Source: Salimicrobium flavidum (lineage in GTDB: Bacteria > Bacillota > Bacilli > Bacillales > Halobacillaceae). Taken from it: a DNA stretch of 64,000 nucleotides. The position numbers and the translations under genes are program-made. Shown piece after piece: positions 57,348 through 64,000 of this stretch; position 1 is the first letter of the stretch, and every line of letters begins with the position of its first letter. Under the pieces are notes generated by a model. The model saw nothing but the letters and a program-made list of their open reading frames with translations. It searched no databases and was not told the DNA's origin. The stretch covers positions 372,001-436,000 of the forward strand of contig NZ_FTOC01000001.1 of NCBI RefSeq assembly GCF_900156645.1, given 5' to 3'.

Positions 57348-57379
57348 AAAAAAAACGCACCTGCGCAGGTGCGTTTTTT
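57348..57379. terminator. Bidirectional terminator between the permease and fakA
   Basis: The perfect 20-bp palindrome ACGCACCTGCGCAGGTGCGT is flanked by A8 and T6. It serves two convergent genes. Confidence 0.93.
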
Positions 57380-57389
57380 GTTCGGCGTA

Positions 57390-59048
57390 TTATTCCACGG
57401 AGAATATATATGAATATATTGGTTGACCTCCATCATGGATTTCAACTTCCATTTCCTCGAACTCAGCTTCAACATAAGCTTTCAACTCGGTGAGTTCACT
57501 TTCTGTGATTTCCTCACCATAGATGATAGTCAGAATTTCATCCTCTTCCTCATCTATCATTTCTGAGATCAGATCTTTCGCTACGTCTATTCTTTCAGAG
57601 TGAGAAACAGTGATATCCCCGTCAAAAATACCCATAAAATGATCTTTCTCAATTGTTATTCCATCAATTTTAGTATCCCTTACTGCATAAGTGACCTGAC
57701 CGGTTTTTACATCCTTGAGCATATCAGTCATTATCTCTCTGTTTTCTTCTAAAGAAGCTTCAGCAGAGAATCCGAGCATAGCACTCATTCCCTGAGGGAT
57801 ACTCTTGCTTGGAACGACAGTGGCTTCTTCTTTTGCGAGTTCCGCTGCCTGTTCGGCAGACATGACTATATTTTTGTTATTCGGCAGGATGATCACATAT
57901 TCTGCATGCGCCTTCTCGATCGCCTCCGATAAATCCTGGGTGGAAGGATTCATTGTCTGTCCACCTTCGATAACCACCGAGACTCCCAGACTTTCAAAGA
58001 GCTTCTTCACACCTTCTCCCATCGCTACCGTAACAATACCGTACCGACTTTTTTCCTTGGGTGGCTTGTGATGTTCTCCTACGAGGGAAGTATGCTGTTC
58101 CCTCATGTTTTCAATTTTAATGTTTGTCAGACTTCCATACTGTTGACCGAGCGTCAATGCTCTCCCCGGATCCTCTACGTGGACGTGAACTTTTATCAAC
58201 TCTTCATCCGATACCACGAGAAGAGAATCTCCGAACTCACTCAGAGCTTCTCTGAAGGCTTCTTGATCAAAGGGAGTAGCTTCCAGCTTCTTTTCCTCAA
58301 ATTTCACCATAAATTCAGTGCAGTATCCATAATGGATATCCTCAGAATTCATGAAATCCTGATTCAATTTATGATGTTCAGCACTGACCATATCTTCTAT
58401 GTCTACCACAGAATTACCTTCAGGGACCTCTTCCCCTTTAAGGTTCGCCAGGAAACCTTCATATATTGTAAGGAAACCCTGGCCTCCGCTGTCTACGACA
58501 CCAACTTCCTTCAGAACTGGCAGGAGCTCGGGTGTGTTCTCCAGCGACTTCTTTGCAGCAGTTACGATGCGTTCAAAAAACGGGATGAATTCCTTTTCTT
58601 CTTCAGCGGCTTTTCCCGCCTCTTCACTCGCTTCACGAGCTACTGTAAGTATTGTGCCTTCTACCGGCTTCATAACTGCCTTATATGCTGTTTCAACACC
58701 ATGTTTCATTGCTTCAGCATACTCGGTAGTAGTAACTGTCTCTTTCTTTTCCATCGATTTGGACAACCCACGGAAGAGTTGAGAGAGAATAACACCGGAA
58801 TTACCCCGGGCGCCCATCAATAGTCCCTTAGCAAGTGCTTTCGAAACGTCGCCCGTATGATTCGTTGCGACATTTCTCACTTCTTCCTCTCCGGATGTCA
58901 TAGAGAGATTCATATTCGTTCCTGTGTCTCCGTCCGGCACAGGGAACACGTTCAGAGCATCAATCATCTGAGCATTTTTCGACAAATAACGGGAGCCTTG
59001 CAGCACCATTGCCGCAAACGTCTGCCCATCCAACTCCTGTAAACTCAC
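57390..59048 (-). CDS. fakA: Fatty acid kinase catalytic subunit FakA (YloV, DhaL-like)
   Basis: FakA phosphorylates fatty acids held by FakB for phospholipid synthesis. The N-terminal DhaL-type ATP domain has ALNVFPVPDGDTGTNMNLSM and LMGARGNSGVILSQLFRG (about residues 32-100). A middle linker and a C-terminal domain follow, the latter containing VVIEGGQTMNPSTQDL. Length is 552 aa. The start is GTG after GGAGGAAG. It follows yloU by 32 bp, the usual pairing. Confidence 0.95.
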   Translation of the reverse strand: MSLQELDGQTFAAMVLQGSRYLSKNAQMIDALNVFPVPDGDTGTNMNLSMTSGEEEVRNVATNHTGDVSKALAKGLLMGARGNSGVILSQLFRGLSKSMEKKETVTTTEYAEAMKHGVETAYKAVMKPVEGTILTVAREASEEAGKAAEEEKEFIPFFERIVTAAKKSLENTPELLPVLKEVGVVDSGGQGFLTIYEGFLANLKGEEVPEGNSVVDIEDMVSAEHHKLNQDFMNSEDIHYGYCTEFMVKFEEKKLEATPFDQEAFREALSEFGDSLLVVSDEELIKVHVHVEDPGRALTLGQQYGSLTNIKIENMREQHTSLVGEHHKPPKEKSRYGIVTVAMGEGVKKLFESLGVSVVIEGGQTMNPSTQDLSEAIEKAHAEYVIILPNNKNIVMSAEQAAELAKEEATVVPSKSIPQGMSAMLGFSAEASLEENREIMTDMLKDVKTGQVTYAVRDTKIDGITIEKDHFMGIFDGDITVSHSERIDVAKDLISEMIDEEEDEILTIIYGEEITESELTELKAYVEAEFEEMEVEIHDGGQPIYSYIFSVE

Positions 59049-59080
59049 ACCGTCTTCCTCCTTTGACTATCTATCTCACT

Positions 59081-59446
59081 TTAATCATCACTTGTTACCC
59101 GTACACCCTGGATGAAAATATTAACAGAGTCCACGGTAAGTCCGATTGTTCTACTAAGTGTATATTTCACCTGGGATTGCACGTTATGAGCGACTTCAGA
59201 AATCTTCGTTCCATAACTGACAATAATGTACATATCTATATGCACCTTATCTTCCTGTTGGCGCACAACCACCCCACGTGAGAAATTTTCTTTTTTCAGC
59301 ATTTCCGACAATCCGTCGCGAAGCTGGTTTTTTGAAGCCATTCCAACGATTCCATAACACTCTACAGCAGCGCCTCCGGCCACTGTGGAAATAACTTCGG
59401 TACTGATTGTTATCTGACCATTATTGGTATTCATTTCCACGGACAT
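59081..59446 (-). CDS. yloU: Asp23/Gls24 family protein YloU
   Basis: A 121-aa Asp23-family protein. It starts with NTNNGQITISTEVISTVAGGAAVECYGIVGMAS and continues VDMYIIVSYG-type strands and VNIFIQGVRV. These are envelope-stress-associated proteins; the exact role is unknown. AAGGAGGATCC precedes the ATG. Divergent from rpmB across a 193-bp gap and just upstream of fakA. Confidence 0.94.
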   Translation of the reverse strand: MSVEMNTNNGQITISTEVISTVAGGAAVECYGIVGMASKNQLRDGLSEMLKKENFSRGVVVRQQEDKVHIDMYIIVSYGTKISEVAHNVQSQVKYTLSRTIGLTVDSVNIFIQGVRVTSDD

Positions 59447-59639
59447 TCGGATCCTCCTTTAACATGTTTTCCATGCATGTTCACATCAATTGTAACACAG
59501 GACAATCCCTATCCCCCATAATACTCTGTAACAATTCTCTTGTTCTGTCAAGGGGAATTTCTTGATATATTCGATTGCATTACTTTTTTTTGTATGATAG
59601 AGTAATTAGGTATCTAAATTGTTACAGGAGGGATTCGAT

Positions 59640-59828
59640 ATGGCACGTCGTTGTGTCGTTTCTGGACGTCAAACACGAAGCGGGAACAACCGTTCTCACG
59701 CTATGAACGCAAATAAACGTAAATTCAAAGCTAACGTACAAAAAGTCCGCATTCTAGTGGATGGAAAGCCGAAGAAAGTTTACGTTTCTGCACGCGATTT
59801 GAAATCTGGTAAAGTTACCCGCGTGTAA
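59640..59828 (+). CDS. rpmB: 50S ribosomal protein L28
   Basis: A 62-aa L28 with [46 protein letters not shown] lies about 7 nt before the ATG. A -10-like TATGAT at 59593-59598 lies about 40 nt upstream, with no clear -35. It keeps the Cys near the N-terminus but not the full zinc-ribbon set. Plus-strand, divergent from yloU, as in Bacillus. Confidence 0.98.
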   Translation: MARRCVVSGRQTRSGNNRSHAMNANKRKFKANVQKVRILVDGKPKKVYVSARDLKSGKVTRV

Positions 59829-59832
59829 CTTT

Positions 59833-59861
59833 AAAAAGCACCCCTTGGAGGGTGCTTTTTT
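59833..59861. terminator. Terminator shared by rpmB and thiN
   Basis: GCACCC/GGGTGC stem with a 6-nt loop, AAAAA on one side and TTTTTT on the other. It fills the 49 bp between the convergent rpmB and thiN genes. Confidence 0.93.
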
Positions 59862-59877
59862 GTTTGTCTATAAAAAC

Positions 59878-60528
59878 TTACAGATTCTTTTCATCCCTGC
59901 TTCTTACCACCAGCACTATGCCATCTTCGAATGAATAAGCACCTGAGTCGTCAGAGATTTCGTTGGATAGACATAACGTTGATCCTATAGGGACCTGCCT
60001 ATCTTTGAGGGCATATTTGAAACCTTCGAGCGTCAGCCCTTCCACTTTAAGTGAAATGGGAATAAAAGATACATATGGGTAATTAGTGCTGTGCTTGATT
60101 CTATAGTGTCCAGGTAATTTTAATTCCATCTCGTTCTGGCTGTCCACAATCGTCGCATTCACCCCGTGATGAGCGATTGAATGAAGAAGTTGTATGTTGG
60201 CCAGTGTGTGGTCCATTCTTCCACCAGTCACCCCATATAACAAAATGGAATCGGCTTCTTGACGTACTGCCTCCTGAAGTGCCAGTTCAAGATCCGTTTC
60301 ATCTTTGGCTGCAGGAAAGACTTCCGTCTTCCCTGCTCTATCTTTTATTTTTTTAAACATTGTCTCGGATATCGAATCGAAATCTCCGATGGCAATATCT
60401 ACTGGCAGTCCATGTTCTACGAGGAACTGAGCTCCGCTGTCCGCTCCGATCCAGAGGGACGCGCTCTCAGAAACAAGATCGGGGATATATTGGATAGGGC
60501 CTCCGCCGACTATAGCTACTGTCTTCAT
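59878..60528 (-). CDS. thiN: Thiamine pyrophosphokinase ThiN
   Basis: ThiN makes thiamine diphosphate from thiamine and ATP. The 216-aa protein has GADSGAQFLVEHGLPVDIAIGDFDS and ILLYGVTGGRMDHTLANIQLL, the kinase motifs. A C-terminal beta domain follows, with LTLEGFKYAL and SNEISDDSG. It lies 11 bp after rpe. Confidence 0.96.
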   Translation of the reverse strand: MKTVAIVGGGPIQYIPDLVSESASLWIGADSGAQFLVEHGLPVDIAIGDFDSISETMFKKIKDRAGKTEVFPAAKDETDLELALQEAVRQEADSILLYGVTGGRMDHTLANIQLLHSIAHHGVNATIVDSQNEMELKLPGHYRIKHSTNYPYVSFIPISLKVEGLTLEGFKYALKDRQVPIGSTLCLSNEISDDSGAYSFEDGIVLVVRSRDEKNL

Positions 60529-60539
60529 TTTACGTTCTC

Positions 60540-61190
60540 CTAACTATTACGAATATCCTCTATAGCTTCTTTTCGATTTTCTCTTTTGAAAATTGCACTT
60601 CCTGCCACGAGTACATCCGCTCCCTGTTGCTTGCATAAGAGCGAGGTATGCTGATTCACTCCTCCATCGACTTCGATTTCATAAGTGTACTCAGACTCCT
60701 CTTTTCTCCACGTATCCAGTTGTTTCACTTTCTCCAGCGCTTCCGATATGAAATCCTGCCCTCCGAATCCTGGATTTACAGTCATTATAAGAACAAGATC
60801 GATATCGCGCAGAATCGGTTTTATCAACTCTACCGGTGTAGCGGGATTAATAACAACACCGGGCTTCACCCCTTTGCTTTTAATCAGTTGGACAGTCCTG
60901 TGTAAATGGGATGTAGCTTCCTGATGCACTGTAATGATCGAAGCTCCTGCATTAGCGAAGGCTTCTACATAATTTTCCGGTTCATCAATCATTAAATGAA
61001 CGTCCAAAGGTAAAGATGTTACGGGACGTATTGCTTCCACTACAGGAACACCTATAGATATATTCGGGACGAATTTACCGTCCATGACATCCACATGAAT
61101 GTAGTCGGCCCCTGCTTGCTCCACTTCCTTGATTTCTGCTTCGAGATTTGCAAAGTCCGATGCCAGAATTGATGGTGCGATTTTAGTCAT
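60540..61190 (-). CDS. rpe: Ribulose-5-phosphate 3-epimerase
   Basis: A TIM-barrel enzyme of the pentose phosphate pathway, 216 aa. It starts TKIAPSILASDFANLEAEI and has IHVDVMDGKFVPNI with metal-binding His/Asp, LMTVNPGFGGQ and EVDGGV. It lies 3 bp after rsgA. Confidence 0.98.
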   Translation of the reverse strand: MTKIAPSILASDFANLEAEIKEVEQAGADYIHVDVMDGKFVPNISIGVPVVEAIRPVTSLPLDVHLMIDEPENYVEAFANAGASIITVHQEATSHLHRTVQLIKSKGVKPGVVINPATPVELIKPILRDIDLVLIMTVNPGFGGQDFISEALEKVKQLDTWRKEESEYTYEIEVDGGVNQHTSLLCKQQGADVLVAGSAIFKRENRKEAIEDIRNS

Positions 61191-61193
61191 AAA

Positions 61194-62060
61194 TCAGTAC
61201 CTCGGCTTTCTATTTTGGATTTCATGCAAAAATTCGATGTAATGGTCATATCTTTCCCGGCCGATCTCTTCCTCTTCCACAGCCTTTTTCACCGCACATT
61301 TAGGCTCTTTATCATGGAGGCATCCCCGAAACTTACATTCCGGGTCATATTCTCTTATCTCCGGAAAACATTCTCCAAGTGCTTCGGAAGTGACATCATC
61401 AAATTCCAGTGAACTGAAACCTGGAGTGTCTGCCACCAAACCTCCGTTAATCGAGAACAGTTCAACATGTCTGGTTGTATGCTTTCCTCGACCGAGACTT
61501 TTGGATATCTCAGCTGTTTCCAATGAGAGAGAAGGAAGAATCGCATTCAACAATGTCGATTTCCCAACCCCTGATTGACCGGCAATGACAGTTGTCCTGT
61601 CTTTGAAAAGCTCCTTGACTTGTTGCATCGCTTCCAAGCTCTCCGGTTCACTCAATATTACCGTGTACCCTGCCTTTTCATACATGTTCCGGTACCCGGA
61701 TATTTCATCAGCTGATAGGATCTGATCCTGTTTTGAAATGACAATAACCGGGTCGATCCGCTTCGACTCCACCAGAACTAAAAAACGGTCGAGGAGCCTT
61801 GAGTTGAAAACAGGTTCTACCGCGGATATAACTACAATCGCCTGATCGATATTCGCTACCGGAGGTCGCACCAATTCATTGCTCCGTTCCTTTACGGTCA
61901 GAATCACTTTTTCTTCCGGGTCGAATTCCACCATATCACCCACCAGCGGCGTAATCTTCTTATTCCGGAACACTCCGCGTCCCTTGCAGCGATAGGTTTC
62001 TTCTTCCGCCATAACGTCATAAAATCCGCTCAGTGATTGAATTATGATACCAGATCCCAT
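61194..62060 (-). CDS. rsgA: Small ribosomal subunit biogenesis GTPase RsgA (YloQ/CpgA)
   Basis: RsgA is a circularly permuted GTPase that checks late 30S maturation. The N-terminal OB fold contains CKGRGVFRNKKITPLVGDMVEF. The GTPase has G4 ISKQD before G1 GQSGVGKSTLLN and G3 DTPGFSS. The C-terminal zinc site has Cys/His in ECKFRGCLHDKEPKCAVK. Length is 288 aa. GGAGG precedes the ATG. It follows prkC by 12 bp; PrkC is known to phosphorylate this GTPase in B. subtilis. Confidence 0.97.
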   Translation of the reverse strand: MGSGIIIQSLSGFYDVMAEEETYRCKGRGVFRNKKITPLVGDMVEFDPEEKVILTVKERSNELVRPPVANIDQAIVVISAVEPVFNSRLLDRFLVLVESKRIDPVIVISKQDQILSADEISGYRNMYEKAGYTVILSEPESLEAMQQVKELFKDRTTVIAGQSGVGKSTLLNAILPSLSLETAEISKSLGRGKHTTRHVELFSINGGLVADTPGFSSLEFDDVTSEALGECFPEIREYDPECKFRGCLHDKEPKCAVKKAVEEEEIGRERYDHYIEFLHEIQNRKPRY

Positions 62061-62072
62061 TTCATTCCTCCT

Positions 62073-63974
62073 TCAATAAGTCATATTTCCCTCTTCTACG
62101 ACTTCGTCGCCCTGCTCGATCCGATAAGTGCCTTCCTCTCCTTCGCTTAATTGAACATCGATCTCGACTGTAGTTTCTTCCGTAATCGTTTCTTCCTGAT
62201 ATACTTCATCACCGTTGCTGTTAGTATCGTCAATATATATCTGATACGTCACTTCTTCTCCATCCTCTCCATTATAAGGAAGATTCAGAGATAATGTTTC
62301 TTCTTTTAAAGGTTGCTGTTTCTGTCCGAGGGAAAGCACCACAGCCACACTAGTCCCTGTATTCACTTCGGTAAAAGCTTCGGGCTTTTGAGAAATGATC
62401 CGCCCTGCTTCAATGTTTCGGGAAAATTGTTCACTTACTTCCATTTCCAATCCTTCTTCTTCGAGGTAGGATCTTGCTTCTTCTTCTGTTATATTCCTCA
62501 GAGGTCGAAGGATGATTTTAGGCGGTCCGGTACTCACTCTGAAAAGTACACTCGTCTCTCCAGGAACTACTTCCTGATCCACAGAAGGTTGGAGTTGTTC
62601 CAAAATTTCACCTTCAGGACGCTCGGAACTTTCATTTATAGAAAACACGGATGTAAAACCCTTCTCCTCGAGCTCTTTTTTCGTTGCTTCGAAATTTTTA
62701 CCCGTGTGATCCCCTACTTCCACTGTTTCTTTTCCCAAACTTGAGACAACCGTTACCTGCGTCTCTTCCTTTGTTATGCTTCCAGGTGAAGGATCGGTGC
62801 TGATTACATACCCTTCTTCGACTTCATCAGAGTATTCTGTCTCTCTTTCGACCTGCAGATTCAAATCACGCAGGGTACTATACGCATCTTCGTATTCCAT
62901 ACCCGTGACATCTGAAACTTCCACATCCTTCGGTCCTAACATCATCGGAAGAGCCACTGCTGCTCCTGCTCCAAGAAACACGAACAAAAAAAGAAAAATG
63001 ATCCACGGCTTCTTCTTTTTTTTCTTTACTGTTTCCTTTCCTTTTGTATGAGGAAGTGTTTTTCCCCCTTCTTCAGAAACGGCATCTTCTGTTATAACCG
63101 GTATAGCTTTCGTTTTTTCCCCTTCCTCCTCAGGGATATGAAAAGGAGCAGCATCAGTCACATCCAGGCACTGACTTAAATCTTCCTCCATATCCTCCAC
63201 GCTGTCATAGCGGTGCAGCGGATCTTTCGCTGTAGATTTGAGGACTATGTTTTCGACGCTTTGCGGTACGTCCGCATATTTCGATATAGACGGTGTGTCA
63301 TGCTGTAAATGCTTCAGAGCTACAGAAACCGGGGATTCTCCCGAAAACGGAAGTCTACCTGTCAACAGTTCGAAGAAAACGATACCAAGGGAGTAGATAT
63401 CCGATTTTTTTGTAGCTGTACCTCCACGGGCCTGCTCCGGTGATAAATAATGGACAGAACCTAAGACAGAGTTCGTCTGGGTGAGAGCAGTCGCAGAAAG
63501 AGCCATTGCAATACCGAAATCAGTCACTTTCACAGTACCTTTGGAATCGATCAAAATATTTTGAGGTTTGATATCCCGGTGTATCAAATCATTTTCATGA
63601 GCAAGAGCTATAGCATCGGTGATCTGTCTCATAATATCAACGGCTTTATCAAGGTCAATAGGGTCGTAAGTCTGTATGTATCTTTTTAAAGTCATACCAT
63701 CGACGAATTCCATGACCATGTAATAAATATCATTCTCTTCCCCTACATCAAAAATGTTAACGATATTCTCGTGGTTCAGGCTTATCGCCGACTGGGCCTC
63801 TCTGTGGAAACGGGCGATAAATTCTTCATCATCACCATACTCCAGACGAAGAACTTTGATCGCTACTTCCCGTTCCAGGATAGTATCATAAGCTAAATAG
63901 ACATTCGCCATACCTCCGCCGCCGATCATCCTTTTCACGTGGTAACGTTCATTCAGCATTTGATTTTCAAGCAT
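62073..63974 (-). CDS. prkC: Serine/threonine protein kinase PrkC with PASTA domains
   Basis: A membrane kinase that senses muropeptides. Residues 1-270 are the kinase domain with Lys40 (VAIKVLR), catalytic HRDIKPQN (Asp134) and DFG at 152-154. An acidic/basic juxtamembrane linker follows, then a transmembrane helix at about 323-346. Three extracellular PASTA repeats (about 350-560) and an additional beta-rich C-terminal domain of about 70 residues follow. Length is 633 aa. The ATG overlaps the upstream stop (TAATG), so it is coupled to the phosphatase gene. Confidence 0.97.
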   Translation of the reverse strand: MLENQMLNERYHVKRMIGGGGMANVYLAYDTILEREVAIKVLRLEYGDDEEFIARFHREAQSAISLNHENIVNIFDVGEENDIYYMVMEFVDGMTLKRYIQTYDPIDLDKAVDIMRQITDAIALAHENDLIHRDIKPQNILIDSKGTVKVTDFGIAMALSATALTQTNSVLGSVHYLSPEQARGGTATKKSDIYSLGIVFFELLTGRLPFSGESPVSVALKHLQHDTPSISKYADVPQSVENIVLKSTAKDPLHRYDSVEDMEEDLSQCLDVTDAAPFHIPEEEGEKTKAIPVITEDAVSEEGGKTLPHTKGKETVKKKKKKPWIIFLFLFVFLGAGAAVALPMMLGPKDVEVSDVTGMEYEDAYSTLRDLNLQVERETEYSDEVEEGYVISTDPSPGSITKEETQVTVVSSLGKETVEVGDHTGKNFEATKKELEEKGFTSVFSINESSERPEGEILEQLQPSVDQEVVPGETSVLFRVSTGPPKIILRPLRNITEEEARSYLEEEGLEMEVSEQFSRNIEAGRIISQKPEAFTEVNTGTSVAVVLSLGQKQQPLKEETLSLNLPYNGEDGEEVTYQIYIDDTNSNGDEVYQEETITEETTVEIDVQLSEGEEGTYRIEQGDEVVEEGNMTY

Positions 63975-64000
63975 TATTCTCCACCTTCTTCCTCAGGGAA
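63974..64000 (-). CDS. prpC: 3' end of the gene before prkC, probably phosphatase PrpC
   Basis: Only eight codons and a TAA are visible (FPEEEGGE-stop). The stop overlaps the prkC ATG by one base. In Bacillus the PP2C phosphatase prpC always sits here and is coupled to prkC. The identification rests on context only. Confidence 0.55.
   Translation of the reverse strand, partial: FPEEEGGE

Noticed and set aside
58068-58823. A 251-codon plus-strand open frame inside fakA
   Set aside because: Antisense to an intact, well recognised gene, with shadow-frame composition and no domain.
1-64000. Defence, toxin-antitoxin, CRISPR or other accessory system
   Set aside because: Every sizeable open frame that is not a shadow belongs to a known core family; there are no direct-repeat arrays, transposase genes or composition breaks that I could see.

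Overview
The window is a contiguous stretch of core chromosome from a Firmicute of the Bacillaceae. The gene order matches the Bacillus subtilis segment prpC-prkC-rsgA-rpe-thiN ... fapR-plsX-fabDG-acpP ... ffh-rpsP-trmD-rplS ... sucCD-dprA-topA-xerC-hslVU-codY-fla/che almost gene for gene. Many proteins are rich in Asp/Glu (the FtsY N-terminus, YlxF, FliY and the PrkC linkers). With the low-to-middle GC content this suggests a moderately halophilic genus such as Halobacillus or Salimicrobium. That genus guess is inference; the family placement is firm. Nearly everything is on the minus strand, so transcription runs from high to low coordinates. Only three genes are on the plus strand: a DUF1128 gene, an NCS2 permease and rpmB.

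From right to left: 59.9-64.0 kb carries the end of a probable prpC, then prkC, rsgA, rpe and thiN. Next come convergent rpmB and, divergent from it, the Asp23-family yloU with fakA. A plus-strand purine permease (56.0-57.3 kb) sits between fakA and the serine dehydratase genes sdaAB-sdaAA. recG follows, then the phospholipid/fatty acid operon fapR-plsX-fabD-fabG-acpP with a clear FapR operator, then rnc. A plus-strand DUF1128 gene separates rnc from smc-ftsY. ylxM-ffh and rpsP-khpA-ylqD-rimM-trmD each have a good sigma-A promoter, and rplS has its own promoter and leader. lepB, rbgA and rnhB follow, then the FliK-like/FlhB-like pair ylqG-ylqH, sucCD, dprA and topA. xerC-hslV-hslU-codY has two sigma-A-like promoters. 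The left 23 kb is one long flagellar/chemotaxis operon, flgB to cheA, with cheA cut by the window edge.

The genes serve core functions: motility and its type III export apparatus, nutrient-responsive repression by CodY, membrane lipid homeostasis by FapR, co-translational targeting (Ffh, FtsY, YlxM, signal peptidase), ribosome and tRNA maturation (RbgA, RimM, TrmD, RsgA), chromosome maintenance (SMC, TopA, RecG, XerC, DprA) and Ser/Thr kinase signalling (PrkC).

I found no mobile element, CRISPR array, toxin-antitoxin pair, defence island, tRNA or rRNA, and no obviously new multi-gene system. The points worth a second look are small. They are the absence of trmFO and spoVM from their usual places; an HslV whose second residue is Glu; a perfect cre-type site between sdaAB and the permease; a perfect 11-bp inverted repeat touching the sucC promoter; a terminator and an SD-masking hairpin between khpA and ylqD; a possibly structured 430-bp region before the flagellar operon; and two extra genes that break up conserved neighbourhoods.
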